A DNA stretch of 64,000 nucleotides from Sphingobium cloacae (GCF_002355855.1 NZ_AP017655.1:2075501-2139500); one strand, 5' to 3'. Shown: positions 45,707-54,793, numbered from the stretch's first letter. Numbers and translations: made by a program. Notes: generated from the letters alone by a model not told the origin.

Positions 45707-46747
45707 TCATGCCCGCCCGGCGGCAACGTCGGGCATCGGGGCGCTGGCGCTGCGGCGGCGCCACCAGCCCAGGATCGCTTCCCCGGCGGGCCGCTCCACC
45801 AGCCGGTTGATCGCCGTTCCCAGCAAAAGCGCCACGAGGAAGGCCGTGGCGAATCCGATCCACGGGCTATACCCCGCCTCCGCCATGCGCAGCATCACGA
45901 CGAAACCGACATGCTGGTGGATGAGGTAGAAGGAATAGCTGATCCCGCCCATCCAGACGAGCGGGCGCACCGCCAAGAAGCGCAGCCGCCCGGCGATCAT
46001 CGCGGCAAAGGCCAGGAGGAGGACGACCGCCACCACGGTCACGTCCCACGTCTCCATCATCGCCACCGACAGCAGCGCGAGCGCGGCATAGGGCGCCTGC
46101 TGCCGCCATGTCCGCTGCCCCGCCCAGATGCGATAGGCGAGCATGCCGATCACGAAGAAGGGCGTGTAGCGCAGCACGAACAGCATCACCACGCGTTCGG
46201 GCATGTCGGGCCAGACATGGAACAGCCAGCGCAGCGCCAGCCATGCCGCCAGCACCGGCTCCAGCCGCCGGAGACCGAACCATTTCCAGATCGAGATCAT
46301 GCAGAAATAAAAGGCGATCTCCACCGCCAGCGTCCAATAGGCGCCGTCCACTTCGGGCAGGAACACGAAGCTCTGGAGCATGGTGAAGTTGGCCAGGATC
46401 GCGACCGGGCCGATCAGCAGCTGCGTCGCCTGCGCCAGATATTCGATCGACAGGGTCAGCAGCATGGCGACCAGATAGGCGGGATAGAGGCGCGCGAACC
46501 GGTTGACCACGAAGTCGGGCACGGTGCGGATGCGATCCAGCGTGAAGAAGATCGCGAAGCCCGAAATGCAGAAGAACAGCAGCACCCGGTAATTGCCGCC
46601 CGGAAAGCTGAACGGCACATGCTTCGCCTGCGGAAACAGTTCGTGGAAACGCGTGGAATAATGGAAGATGAGCACGCACAGCGCGCCGATCCCGCGCAGG
46701 GCGTCCAGTTCCGAAAGTCGGGTGCGCGGGGAAGAAGGCGGGGCCAT
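45707..46747 (-). CDS. Acyltransferase 3 family membrane protein
   Basis: A 346-residue protein with about ten transmembrane helices. It has ELDALRGIGALCVLIFHYSTRF (catalytic His) near the start and YRVLLFFCISGFAIFF, the acyltransferase 3 (OafA-like) core. These enzymes O-acylate exported polysaccharides, peptidoglycan or lipids. ATG 46745-46747 is used; a second in-frame ATG at 46808-46810 lies inside the IS66 terminal repeat and would add 21 residues. The IS element sits 53 bases upstream and probably separates it from its former promoter. Confidence 0.88.
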   Translation of the reverse strand: MAPPSSPRTRLSELDALRGIGALCVLIFHYSTRFHELFPQAKHVPFSFPGGNYRVLLFFCISGFAIFFTLDRIRTVPDFVVNRFARLYPAYLVAMLLTLSIEYLAQATQLLIGPVAILANFTMLQSFVFLPEVDGAYWTLAVEIAFYFCMISIWKWFGLRRLEPVLAAWLALRWLFHVWPDMPERVVMLFVLRYTPFFVIGMLAYRIWAGQRTWRQQAPYAALALLSVAMMETWDVTVVAVVLLLAFAAMIAGRLRFLAVRPLVWMGGISYSFYLIHQHVGFVVMLRMAEAGYSPWIGFATAFLVALLLGTAINRLVERPAGEAILGWWRRRSASAPMPDVAAGRA

Positions 46748-46791
46748 GCCTGCCCATAGCAACGAAACAGCAACGAATCCGTTAATATCGA

Positions 46792-46799
46792 GGTTAACG
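46792..46799. repeat. Left target-site duplication of the IS66 element
   Basis: GGTTAACG directly precedes the left terminal repeat and is repeated at 49511-49518. An 8-bp duplication is the hallmark of IS66 insertion. Confidence 0.95.
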
Positions 46800-46885
46800 G
46801 TATCCGTCATCCCAGACCCACGTGGCGTAGATGGCCATGAGCTTTGAGTGTCCCGCGTGCATATCGCGTAATTTGATTCGGCGGG

Positions 46886-47305
46886 GTGACTGTGGAGCAA
46901 GAGATCGACGGCAGTGGCGGCGTGGAGAACGGGCGCCGACGGCGCTGGACGCTGGAAGAGAAGCGCGCGGTGGTGGAGCTGTCGCTCGATCCGGCGTGCA
47001 GCATGGCGGAGGTGGCCGCGTGTTTCGATGTCCTTCCGGCCCAGATATATGCCTGGCGCCGCGAGTTGCGCGAGATGGCGGAGGACGCGGCGCGCGAGGA
47101 CAGGGCGATGTTCCTGCCGGCGGTCATCGAGCCGACATCGGTGCCGGCGGTGCTGCTCGAACCGGAGGCCGCGAACGCGCGGCTGCTGCCGGACGCGGTG
47201 GTGCAGGTCGCAATGGAAGTGCGCGGCGTGCCAGTGATGGTCGCCCACGGCGCAAGTTCGACGCTGGTCGCCTCGGTAATCGCAGCGCTGCTGAGGGCGC
47301 GATGA
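46886..47305 (+). CDS. tnpA: IS66 family accessory protein TnpA
   Basis: A 139-residue accessory protein with a helix-turn-helix in its first half (RRRRWTLEEKRAVVELSLD, then MAEVAACFDVLPAQIYAWRREL) as in IS66 OrfA. The start is GTG 46886. Its stop overlaps the tnpB start by four bases (ATGA). It is needed for transposition of IS66-type elements, in a way not fully understood. Confidence 0.9.
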   Translation: MTVEQEIDGSGGVENGRRRRWTLEEKRAVVELSLDPACSMAEVAACFDVLPAQIYAWRRELREMAEDAAREDRAMFLPAVIEPTSVPAVLLEPEAANARLLPDAVVQVAMEVRGVPVMVAHGASSTLVASVIAALLRAR

Positions 47306-47673
47306 TCGGGCCGGGCAGCGACGCCAAGGTGCTGATCTACACCAAGCCGATCGATTTCCGCTGCGGCATCGACACGCTGGTGGCCAAGGTCCAGCACGAG
47401 TTGAGCCAGGATCCGTGGCGCGGAGTCGCCTATATTTTTCGTTCCAAGAGGAAGGACAGGCTGAAGATTCTGTGGTTCGACGGCACCGGCATCTGGCTGA
47501 TGACCAAGCGCGCCGAGGCCGCCGAAGGATTCGCCTGGCCGCCGGCGGTCGATGGCAGTTTTTCGATCACGGCGGCGCAGATGGCAGCACTCACCTCGGG
47601 CATGGACTGGCGTCGGCACCGCGCGCCAAGGCGCGTAAATCCGCCTAAAATCGAGGGTTTCGCTGATGCGTGA
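47302..47673 (+). CDS. tnpB: IS66 family accessory protein TnpB
   Basis: A 123-residue IS66 Orf2 protein (VLIYTKPIDFRCGIDTL, FRSKRKDRLKILWFDGTGIWLM). The motif KPIDFRCGIDTL is the family hallmark. It has no known catalytic function but is required with TnpA and TnpC. Starts at ATG 47302. Confidence 0.95.
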   Translation: MIGPGSDAKVLIYTKPIDFRCGIDTLVAKVQHELSQDPWRGVAYIFRSKRKDRLKILWFDGTGIWLMTKRAEAAEGFAWPPAVDGSFSITAAQMAALTSGMDWRRHRAPRRVNPPKIEGFADA

Positions 47674-47730
47674 GATAGTCGCGACAGGCCGAGTCAACTG
47701 CGCTGGACGCGTCGTTACGCATGTGATTCG

Positions 47731-49461
47731 ATGCCTGCCATGGACCCGCTGACGGCCTCCTGCAAAGACCCAGTTGCGCTGCTCGCGACCATCGCGAAGC
47801 TGACCGCCGAGGCGGCCGAACGCGACCAGCAGATCGTTCGCATCAACGCCGAGAACGAGGCGCTCGCCCGCGCTGCGGCCCAAGCTGAGGCGCGCGAGAT
47901 CATCGCGCTCGCCACCGCGAAAGCGGCCGAACACGCCGCCGTCATCGCCGAGGCGAAGGCCGCCGAGATGGAGGACGCGCTCGCGGCCGCCCGCGATGAG
48001 GTCAAGCGCCTCAACGACATTCTCGACCAGTTCAAGCGCCACCGTTTCGGCCAGAGCGCCGAGCGGCTCGATCCCGACCAGTACCAGCTCGTGCTCGAAG
48101 AGCTCGAAGCTGCCTTGTCGCGCGCCGAGGCCGGGCTCGAAGCGCTGATCGACCAGGCTGACGCGACCGGCGAGACAAAGCGCCGCCGCCGCAACAACCG
48201 TGGAGCGCTGCCCGCCCATCTCGAGCGTATCGAGCAGGTCGTCGACATCGAAGACAAGCAGTGTGCCTGCTGCGGCAACGATCTTCATGTCATCGGCGAG
48301 GACGTCACCGAGCGCCTCGACGTCGTGCCCACCATCTTCCGCGTGCTGGTCACCCGCCGTCCGCGCTATGGCTGCCGCGGCTGCGACGAGGGCGGCGTCA
48401 CCCAGGCGCCGGCGCCAAGCTTCATCGTCGATCAGGGCCTGCCCACCGACGCGCTCGTCGCCCAGGTCATCGTCGCGCGCTACGCCGATCACCTTCCGCT
48501 TTACCGGCAAGCCCAGATCTACGCCCGCCAGGGGATCGATCTCGACCGGGCAACGCTCGCCGACTGGGTCGGGCGCGTCGGATGGTGGCTGACTCCGCTC
48601 AGGCAGCATCTGCTCGCCGAGCTGCGAAGTTCGGTGAAGCTGTTCGCCGACGAGACGCGCATGCCCGTGCTGGCGCCCGGGACCGGCAAGACCAAGAGCG
48701 GCCAGCTGTGGGCCTATGCCCGCGACGATCGGCCATGGGGCGGACTCGCGCCGCCCGCCGTCGTCTACATGTACGCCGCCGGCCGCGGCGGCATGCATCC
48801 GATCGACCATCTCGGCGACTTCGCCGGGGTGCTCCAGGTGGACGGCTATGCCGGCTACAATGAGATCAAGCGCCGCAATGGCGTCACCCTCGCATTCTGC
48901 CTGCTTCACGCGCGGCGCAAGTTCTACGATTTCCGCGAAAAGGAGCCCGTTGCCGACGAGGTGCTCCGTCGCTTCTCGGCGATCTACAAGATCGAGGCGA
49001 CGCTCAGGGACACCTCGCCCGAGGCGCGGTTCGAAGGGCGGCAGCTGATACTGAAGCCGCTGTTCGATAACCTGCGCGACTATCTCTCGAAGAACCTCGG
49101 CCGGTTCAGCGCCAAGGGCAAGATGGCCGAAGCGATCAACTATATGCTCAACCACTGGCAGCAGCTCACCTATTGCCTGCTCGACGGCCGCGTCGAGCTC
49201 GATACCAACACGGTCGAAAGAAGCATCCGCCCGATTGCCCTGTCGCGCCGCAACTCGTTGTTCGCCGGCAGCGATGCCGGGGCAGACAATTGGGCGGTGC
49301 TCGCCAGCCTTCTCGAAACGTGCAAACTCTCGGACGTCGATCCGCTCGCCTGGCTCACCGCCACCCTCACCAAGCTTGCCAACGGTCATAGCAACAAGGA
49401 CCTCGATTCCCTCATGCCCTGGCACTTCCCCAAGATCGCCGGGCGCAACGCCCCCTCTTAA
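47731..49461 (+). CDS. tnpC: IS66 family transposase TnpC
   Basis: The 576-residue transposase has an N-terminal coiled coil (about 20-105), a zinc-ribbon-like segment (CACCGNDL ... YGCRGCDEG) at about 175-225 and a DDE catalytic core. Catalytic Asp residues lie in LFADETRMPV and LQVDGYAGY, and the Glu in ELDTNTVERSIRP. Length and motifs fit a full-length active IS66 transposase. Confidence 0.97.
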   Translation: MPAMDPLTASCKDPVALLATIAKLTAEAAERDQQIVRINAENEALARAAAQAEAREIIALATAKAAEHAAVIAEAKAAEMEDALAAARDEVKRLNDILDQFKRHRFGQSAERLDPDQYQLVLEELEAALSRAEAGLEALIDQADATGETKRRRRNNRGALPAHLERIEQVVDIEDKQCACCGNDLHVIGEDVTERLDVVPTIFRVLVTRRPRYGCRGCDEGGVTQAPAPSFIVDQGLPTDALVAQVIVARYADHLPLYRQAQIYARQGIDLDRATLADWVGRVGWWLTPLRQHLLAELRSSVKLFADETRMPVLAPGTGKTKSGQLWAYARDDRPWGGLAPPAVVYMYAAGRGGMHPIDHLGDFAGVLQVDGYAGYNEIKRRNGVTLAFCLLHARRKFYDFREKEPVADEVLRRFSAIYKIEATLRDTSPEARFEGRQLILKPLFDNLRDYLSKNLGRFSAKGKMAEAINYMLNHWQQLTYCLLDGRVELDTNTVERSIRPIALSRRNSLFAGSDAGADNWAVLASLLETCKLSDVDPLAWLTATLTKLANGHSNKDLDSLMPWHFPKIAGRNAPS

Positions 49462-49510
49462 GACGCTTGACCGGCACGTTTCCGCCACGTGGGTCTGGGA
49501 TGACGGATAC

Positions 49511-49518
49511 GGTTAACG
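49511..49518. repeat. Right target-site duplication of the IS66 element
   Basis: GGTTAACG, identical to 46792-46799, directly follows the right terminal repeat. Confidence 0.95.
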
Positions 49519-49672
49519 GCGCGCGCTTAACCTTCTTTTCCGTTTCGGGATTTCAACGGGCGACGCCCCGGCCCTTCCGCCATCTGACCGAAGGCCGCGA
49601 GCGACTGCGCCAGCACCGCGCCGGCAGCTTAAGACCGTCGCCGCCCGGCGCCTTCGACCAGGGCCATGACCG
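49519..49672. other. Non-coding interval between IS66 and the end of adk
   Basis: No credible gene is present. Before the insertion this stretch joined the adk 3' end to the acyltransferase promoter region. The rpsM, rpsK and rpoA genes that usually follow adk are not here. Confidence 0.6.
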
Positions 49673-50329
49673 TCAGGCGGCCTTGCCGTCCAGGATGGCT
49701 GCGATGGCGGCCGTCACGTCCGCCATGTCCGCCATGCCGTCCACGCGGCTGACGATGCCGCGCGCTTCGTAGATGGGGAGGATCGGCGCGGTCTTGGCGC
49801 GATATTCGGCCATGCGGGTGCGGACGGTTTCCTCATTGTCGTCCGGGCGGCGCTTGAATTCATGGCCATGGCACTTGTCGCACTCGCCCTCGACCTTCGG
49901 CGTCTTGAACAGGTCATGATAGCCTGCACCGCAGGTCGCGCAAGTGAAGCGGCCGGTGATGCGTTCCACCAGCGCGTCCTCGTCCACATCCAGTTCGATC
50001 ACATGGTCAAGCGTGCGGTTGCGGTCCGCCAGGATCGTGTCGAGCGAATGAGCCTGCGCCTCCGTGCGGGGATAGCCGTCGAAGATGACGCCGGTTTCCG
50101 GCGCCAGCGCATCCAGCGCCTCGCCGATGATGCCCGACACGATCTCGTCCGACACCAGTTCGCCCGCTTCCATCACAGCCTTGGCCTTGAGGCCGATGGG
50201 CGTGCCCGCCTTGACCGCCGCGCGCAGCATGTCGCCGGTGGAAAGCTGCACCATGCCGCGATCTTCGACCAGACGGCTGGCCTGCGTACCTTTACCGGCG
50301 CCCGGAGGGCCGAGCAGAATGATATTCAT
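49673..50329 (-). CDS. adk: Adenylate kinase
   Basis: A 218-residue long-type adenylate kinase (2 ADP to ATP + AMP). It has the P-loop GPPGAGKGT, the AMP-binding STGDMLRAAV and the zinc-binding lid CATCGAGYHD ... CDKCHGHEF (four Cys) at about 130-160. The start ATG 50327-50329 has AAGGGGAGA upstream. Directly follows secY in the ribosomal cluster. Confidence 0.97.
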   Translation of the reverse strand: MNIILLGPPGAGKGTQASRLVEDRGMVQLSTGDMLRAAVKAGTPIGLKAKAVMEAGELVSDEIVSGIIGEALDALAPETGVIFDGYPRTEAQAHSLDTILADRNRTLDHVIELDVDEDALVERITGRFTCATCGAGYHDLFKTPKVEGECDKCHGHEFKRRPDDNEETVRTRMAEYRAKTAPILPIYEARGIVSRVDGMADMADVTAAIAAILDGKAA

Positions 50330-50371
50330 TGCGCGCATTCTCCCCTTGTCTTGCGCTTATGCCCGCGCTCC

Positions 50372-51736
50372 TCAGCGCATGCGGCCCTTGAGCTTGGCCT
50401 TCTTGATGAGGTCGCCATATTGGTGGGCGAGCAAATGGCTCTGGATCTGGGTCACCGTGTCGACCGTCACATTGACGACGATCAGCAGGCTCGTGCCCCC
50501 CAGATAGAAGGGGATGCCCGCCCGCGCGATCGCGAATTCCGGCACCAGGCAGATGAAGGCCAGATAAGCCGCGCCGATCACCGTGATCCGCGTCAACACA
50601 TAATCGAGATAATTTTCGGTGTTCTTGCCCGGACGGATGCCGGGGATGAACCCGCCATTGCGCTTGAGGTTGTCGGCGGTCTCTTCCGGATTGAACACCA
50701 CGGCGGTGTAGAAGAAGCAGAAGAAGACGATGCCGAGGCCATAGAGCGCCATATAGACCGGGCTGCCGTGCGACAGATACTGGTTCAGCGTCAGCACGAA
50801 ATCGCCGAGCCTGCTTTCGCCCGCCACGGTCTGTCCCGCGAATTGCGAGATGGTGAGCGGCAGCAGCAGCAGCGAGGAGGCGAAGATCGGCGGGATGACG
50901 CCCGCCGTATTGACCTTGAGCGGCAGATGGCTGCGGTCCGCTTGCATGATGCCCTGACGCGTCTGGCGCTTGGGATACTGGATCAGCACCCGGCGCTGGG
51001 CGCGCTCCATATAGCAGATGAGCAGGACGAGGCCCAGCGCCAGCACGATGATGAGCATGATGAGCAAGCCGGAGATCGAGCCTTCGCGGCCCGATTTGAA
51101 CAGGTTGCCGAGCGTCACCGGAAGCTGGGCGACGATACCCGCCATGATGATGAGCGACACGCCGTTGCCGATGCCGCGCGATGTGATCTGTTCGCCCAGC
51201 CACATCAGGAACATGGTGCCGCCGATCAGCGAAACGACCGCCGCGACGCGGAACAGCATCCCCGGATCGACCACCGCCTGTACCCCGGACTGCGCACCGA
51301 AGCTTTCAAGCCCCACAGCGATGAAATAGCCCTGCACGGCGGTCAGGCCCACCGTGCCGTAACGGGTATATTGGTTGAGCTTCTTGCGCCCGCTTTCGCC
51401 TTCCTTCTTGATCGCCGCGAGCTTGGGCGAAAGGGACGCGGCCAGCTGCACCACGATGGACGCGGTGATATAGGGCATGACGCCCAGCGCGATGAGGCTC
51501 ATGCGCGAAAGCGAACCGCCCGAGAAGGTGTTGAAGATGTCGAGGATGCCGCCGCTGGTCTGGCTGTAAAGCTGCGACAGCGCGGTCGGGTCGATGCCCG
51601 GCAGCGGCACGAAGCTGAGGAACCGGAAGACGATCAGCGCGCCGAGCGTGAACCACAGGCGCTTCTTGAGGTCGGTCGCCTGGCTGAACTTCGCCAGGCT
51701 GAGATTGGATGCGAGCTGGTCGGCTCTCGATGCCAT
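50372..51736 (-). CDS. secY: Preprotein translocase subunit SecY
   Basis: A 454-residue integral membrane protein with ten helices, the channel of the Sec translocon. Conserved motifs are LWFTLGALIVFRFLSFVPLPGIDP (first helix), AIKKEGESGRKKLNQYTRYGT (cytoplasmic loop) and YPKRQTRQG. Located in the spc operon between rplO and adk. Confidence 0.97.
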   Translation of the reverse strand: MASRADQLASNLSLAKFSQATDLKKRLWFTLGALIVFRFLSFVPLPGIDPTALSQLYSQTSGGILDIFNTFSGGSLSRMSLIALGVMPYITASIVVQLAASLSPKLAAIKKEGESGRKKLNQYTRYGTVGLTAVQGYFIAVGLESFGAQSGVQAVVDPGMLFRVAAVVSLIGGTMFLMWLGEQITSRGIGNGVSLIIMAGIVAQLPVTLGNLFKSGREGSISGLLIMLIIVLALGLVLLICYMERAQRRVLIQYPKRQTRQGIMQADRSHLPLKVNTAGVIPPIFASSLLLLPLTISQFAGQTVAGESRLGDFVLTLNQYLSHGSPVYMALYGLGIVFFCFFYTAVVFNPEETADNLKRNGGFIPGIRPGKNTENYLDYVLTRITVIGAAYLAFICLVPEFAIARAGIPFYLGGTSLLIVVNVTVDTVTQIQSHLLAHQYGDLIKKAKLKGRMR

Positions 51737-51871
51737 CTTGGCTGCCCTTCAAATCACTCTTGCCCGAAACGGAGCCGGGCCGGAATCGCTAACCCCTTAG
51801 CGGGAGGCAAGCGCCCTGTCGAACGGGGAGTTGCCCATCCGCGACGAATGACCTTCCCCCGATACGCATAG

Positions 51872-51900
51872 CCCCGCCGACCCATATCGGGCAGCGGGGC
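51872..51900 (-). promoter_or_regulatory. Hairpin in the rplO-secY gap
   Basis: GCCCCGC / GCGGGGC with an inner CGA/TCG pair and a six-base loop, in the 189-base interval between rplO and secY. A second small stem CGCTAA-CCCC-TTAGCG lies at 51787-51802. They may attenuate transcription of secY-adk or protect mRNA ends. Confidence 0.55.
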
Positions 51901-51925
51901 CGTGCTTGCAAGTCTTGGCTTCGCC

Positions 51926-52450
51926 TTACGCCTTCCGGGCGGCCTTGGCGGTGCCCTTCTTGGCCTTCGCCTTTTCGGCGGCGGACACGATCTCGATCAC
52001 CTCGACCTTGCCGCCGGCCTTCTCGACGGCCTCGATCGCGCCCTTCGACGCGCCCGCGACGGTGAAGCTGACCTTCGCGGTGAGTTCGCCCTTGCCCAGC
52101 AGGCGAACGCCGTCCTTGCCGCCGCGAGCGAGGGCGGCAGCCTTGAGCGCCGCATGGTCAATAACGGCCTTGGCGTCCAGCTTGCCGCTGTCGATCGCCT
52201 TCTGCACCGCGCCCAGGTTCACGATGGCGTAATCCTTGGCGAAGATGTTGTTGAAGCCGCGCTTCGGCAGACGCATGTGGAGCGGCATCTGGCCGCCCTC
52301 GAAGCCATTGATGCTGACGCCCGAACGCGCCTTGGCGCCCTTCTGGCCGCGACCGGCGGTCTTGCCCTTGCCGGAACCGATGCCACGGCCGACGCGCATC
52401 CGGCCCTTGCGGGCACCGGCATTATCGTTGAGTTCGTTGAGCTTCGTCAT
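51926..52450 (-). CDS. rplO: 50S ribosomal protein L15
   Basis: A 174-residue L15 with the basic Gly-rich N-terminal segment ([24 protein letters not shown]) and the C-terminal tail enriched in Ala/Lys. ATG 52448-52450 fits the family start MTKLNEL. Follows rpmD on the minus strand, and a hairpin lies in the gap. Confidence 0.97.
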   Translation of the reverse strand: MTKLNELNDNAGARKGRMRVGRGIGSGKGKTAGRGQKGAKARSGVSINGFEGGQMPLHMRLPKRGFNNIFAKDYAIVNLGAVQKAIDSGKLDAKAVIDHAALKAAALARGGKDGVRLLGKGELTAKVSFTVAGASKGAIEAVEKAGGKVEVIEIVSAAEKAKAKKGTAKAARKA

Positions 52451-52526
52451 TTCGTGCACTCGCTTTCGCTATGTTCGCGCTGCCCTCAAAGAGAGCGATG
52501 AGGCCGCGCCGATAGCGCAGCCGCCG

Positions 52527-52554
52527 AAAAAGCGAAAGAGGGGTTTCCCCCTCT
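52527..52554 (-). promoter_or_regulatory. Terminator-like attenuator between rpmD and rplO
   Basis: AGAGGGGG-AAA-CCCCTCT on the minus strand is followed by TTCGCTTTTT. It is GC-rich, short-looped and T-tailed, in the 131-base gap between two ribosomal genes, so partial termination of the operon is plausible. Confidence 0.6.
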
Positions 52555-52581
52555 CCCGCCTTAATCCTCGAGTGGGAAGGC

Positions 52582-52773
52582 TTAGCCTTCGACCACTTCC
52601 ACCATGTGCGGCAGCTTCTTGATCGCACCGCGGACTTCCGCCGTGTCCTCCAGTTCCACTACACGGTGCATCTTGCCAAGGCCCAGGCCGATCAGAATCT
52701 TCTTCTGACTTTCGGGGCGACGGATCGGCGAGCCGATCTGCTTGATCTTGATGGTCTTCTTTCCTTGGGCCAT
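52582..52773 (-). CDS. rpmD: 50S ribosomal protein L30
   Basis: A 63-residue L30, with [36 protein letters not shown] typical of the family. It starts five bases after rpsE. Confidence 0.96.
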   Translation of the reverse strand: MAQGKKTIKIKQIGSPIRRPESQKKILIGLGLGKMHRVVELEDTAEVRGAIKKLPHMVEVVEG

Positions 52774-52778
52774 GTCGA

Positions 52779-53495
52779 TTACTCCACAATCGCTTCGGCG
52801 TCGGCCTGCGCGACTTCGACCGAGGCCCCACCGCGACGCAGAAGATCGGCGACCTTCTTGCCACGGCGCTGCGCCACCGACTTGGGGCTGGTCTGCTCGC
52901 CCAGCGCCTCGAAGGTCGCACGGATCATGTTATAGGGGTTGGACGTGCCGTTGGACTTGGTCACGACGTCCGCGACGCCCAGGCTCTCGAACACCGCGCG
53001 CATAGGACCGCCCGCGATGATACCCGTACCGGCAGGCGCCGAACGGACCGTCACCTTGCCCGCGCCGAAATGGCCGAGGCCATCATGGTGCAGCGTGCGG
53101 CCTTCCTTCAGCGGAATGCGGACCATCGCCTTCTTGGCCGAAGCGGTCGCCTTGCTGATGGCTTCGGGCACTTCGCGCGCCTTGCCATGGCCGAAGCCGG
53201 CGCGACCCTTGCCGTCGCCCACGACGACCAGCGCCGCGAAGCCGAAGCGCTTGCCGCCCTTCACCGTCTTCGAGACGCGGTTGATGTGAACCAGCTTCTC
53301 GATCAGCTCTTCGCCCTGTTCCTCGTCGCGGTTGCCGCGCCGATCGTCGCGACGGCCACGGCCGCCGCGCTCGCCACGGTTGCGGTCGCCGCCACGGCCG
53401 CGGCCACGGCCGGGACCGCGACCTTCGGTCTGCTCGCCGCCTTCGACGGCGGCGGGTGCGCCCGGCTGGGCCTGGATTTCGTTTTCGTCAGCCAT
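52779..53495 (-). CDS. rpsE: 30S ribosomal protein S5 with Arg/Gly-rich N-terminal extension
   Basis: A 238-residue S5. The core (from about residue 62: [32 protein letters not shown]) matches the family. The first 60 residues form an extension with alternating acidic and Arg/Gly-rich stretches ([21 protein letters not shown]), resembling RGG-type RNA-binding tails. E. coli S5 is 167 residues. The S5 double-stranded RNA-binding domain is intact. The ATG at 53493-53495 lies three bases past rplR. Confidence 0.95.
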   Translation of the reverse strand: MADENEIQAQPGAPAAVEGGEQTEGRGPGRGRGRGGDRNRGERGGRGRRDDRRGNRDEEQGEELIEKLVHINRVSKTVKGGKRFGFAALVVVGDGKGRAGFGHGKAREVPEAISKATASAKKAMVRIPLKEGRTLHHDGLGHFGAGKVTVRSAPAGTGIIAGGPMRAVFESLGVADVVTKSNGTSNPYNMIRATFEALGEQTSPKSVAQRRGKKVADLLRRGGASVEVAQADAEAIVE

Positions 53496-53497
53496 GA

Positions 53498-53851
53498 TCA
53501 GAACTCCAGCCCGCCTTCACGGGCGGCATCGGCCAGCGCCTTGACGCGGCCATGGAACAGGAAGCCACCGCGATCGAACACGACCTTGGTGACGCCGGCA
53601 GCGGTCGCGGCAGCCGCGACGCGCTTGCCGACTTCGGCGGCGGCTTCGGCATTGGCGCCGGTCTTGCCACGCACATCCTTTTCCAGGGTCGACGCGGCAG
53701 CGACCGTGCGGCCCTGCGCATCGTCGATGACCTGCGCGTAGATGTGGCGGCCCGAACGATGGACGCTGAGGCGGGGCTTGGCACCCGATACCGCCTTGAG
53801 GGCGGTGCGAACGCGGCGGCGACGCCGCTCGAAGAGGGAAAGCTTTGCCAT
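53498..53851 (-). CDS. rplR: 50S ribosomal protein L18
   Basis: A 117-residue L18 (5S rRNA binding): [19 protein letters not shown] and [18 protein letters not shown] are conserved. Starts one base after the rplF stop. Confidence 0.96.
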   Translation of the reverse strand: MAKLSLFERRRRRVRTALKAVSGAKPRLSVHRSGRHIYAQVIDDAQGRTVAAASTLEKDVRGKTGANAEAAAEVGKRVAAAATAAGVTKVVFDRGGFLFHGRVKALADAAREGGLEF

Positions 53852-53852
53852 C

Positions 53853-54386
53853 TTACTTCTTCTTCCCTTCCTTGCGGAAGATGAACTCGCCGTCGTACTT
53901 GATACCCTTGCCCTTATAGGGTTCGGGCTTACGCCAGCGACGGATCTCGGCAGCCACCTGGCCGACCTGCTGCTTGTCGATACCGCTGATCTCGACCGTG
54001 GTGTTATCCGGGGTCTTGATCTCGATGCCTTCGGGCACCGGGAAATCGACGTCATGCGAATAGCCGAGCTGCAGCTTCAGGGTCTTGCCCTGCGCGTTCG
54101 CGCGATAGCCGACGCCGGTGATCAGCAGCTTCTTCGAAAAGCCTTCGGTCACCCCGGTGACGAGGTTCTGGACCAGCGTGCGCTGCATGCCCCAGAAAGC
54201 GCGGGCGCGCTTGCTGTCATTGGCAGGCTTCACCGCGATCGCGCCTTCCTCGACGCTGTAGGTCACTTCGTCGGCCAGCGGAATGGCGAGGGTGCCCTTG
54301 GGACCCTTCACCGAAAGCTGCCCGTCAGCGATGGACGCTGTCACGCCCGCCGGCACGTTGACCGGCCTTTTGCCCGTGCGGCTCAT
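53853..54386 (-). CDS. rplF: 50S ribosomal protein L6
   Basis: A 177-residue L6 with [19 protein letters not shown] and the C-terminal [19 protein letters not shown]. It overlaps rpsH by one base. Confidence 0.97.
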   Translation of the reverse strand: MSRTGKRPVNVPAGVTASIADGQLSVKGPKGTLAIPLADEVTYSVEEGAIAVKPANDSKRARAFWGMQRTLVQNLVTGVTEGFSKKLLITGVGYRANAQGKTLKLQLGYSHDVDFPVPEGIEIKTPDNTTVEISGIDKQQVGQVAAEIRRWRKPEPYKGKGIKYDGEFIFRKEGKKK

Positions 54387-54781
54387 CAGAACACCTCCGC
54401 CAGCACTTCGCCGCCGACATTCTGCTCGCGCGCTTCGGCGTCGGACAGAACGCCGCGAGGCGTCGAGACAATGGTGATGCCCAGGCCATTGCGCACGATC
54501 GGCAGTTCCTTGGAACCCGAATAGACGCGGCGGCCGGGCTTGGACACGCGGGCGACATGCTTGATCGCCGGCTGGCCCTCGAAATATTTGAGCTCAATGC
54601 GCAGGCCGGGATGTTTGCCGAGCGCTTCCTCGGAATAGCCACGGATATAGCCTTCGCGCTGGAGCACGTCGAGCACGCGGGCGCGAAGCTTGGACGCGGG
54701 GGAAACCACGCTGTCCTTCTTCGCCTGCTGCCCGTTGCGGATGCGGGTGAGCATATCACCCAGGGGATCGGTCAATGCCAT
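54386..54781 (-). CDS. rpsH: 30S ribosomal protein S8
   Basis: A 131-residue S8 with [14 protein letters not shown] at the start and [25 protein letters not shown], the rRNA-binding segment, near the end. In E. coli S8 autoregulates the spc operon, and its leader could act likewise here. Confidence 0.97.
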   Translation of the reverse strand: MALTDPLGDMLTRIRNGQQAKKDSVVSPASKLRARVLDVLQREGYIRGYSEEALGKHPGLRIELKYFEGQPAIKHVARVSKPGRRVYSGSKELPIVRNGLGITIVSTPRGVLSDAEAREQNVGGEVLAEVF

Positions 54782-54793
54782 CTCAAATGATCC

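Larger units (their letters stand above)
46800..49510 (+). mobile_element. Complete IS66-family insertion sequence
   Basis: The element has 2711 bp bounded by terminal inverted repeats: left end GTATCCGTCATCCC... and right end the reverse complement, ...GGGATGACGGATAC, alike over about 27 bases. It carries tnpA, tnpB and tnpC in that order on the plus strand. Both flanks carry the identical octamer GGTTAACG, showing a single clean, probably recent insertion. No frameshift or stop was seen in its three genes. Confidence 0.97.

Noticed and set aside
45707-46810. Acyltransferase as a pseudogene broken by the IS element.
   Set aside because: The IS sits upstream of the start codon; the coding frame is complete with its native ATG at 46745-46747.
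46807-49488. A very long open frame on the minus strand, antisense to the IS66 genes.
   Set aside because: It is the mirror of high-GC coding sequence (tnpA-tnpC); it has no ribosome site or family resemblance, while the plus-strand genes match IS66 perfectly.
49673-51736. A missed rpmJ (L36) gene after secY.
   Set aside because: The 42 bases between secY and adk cannot hold it, and no Cys-rich 40-residue frame was seen nearby.
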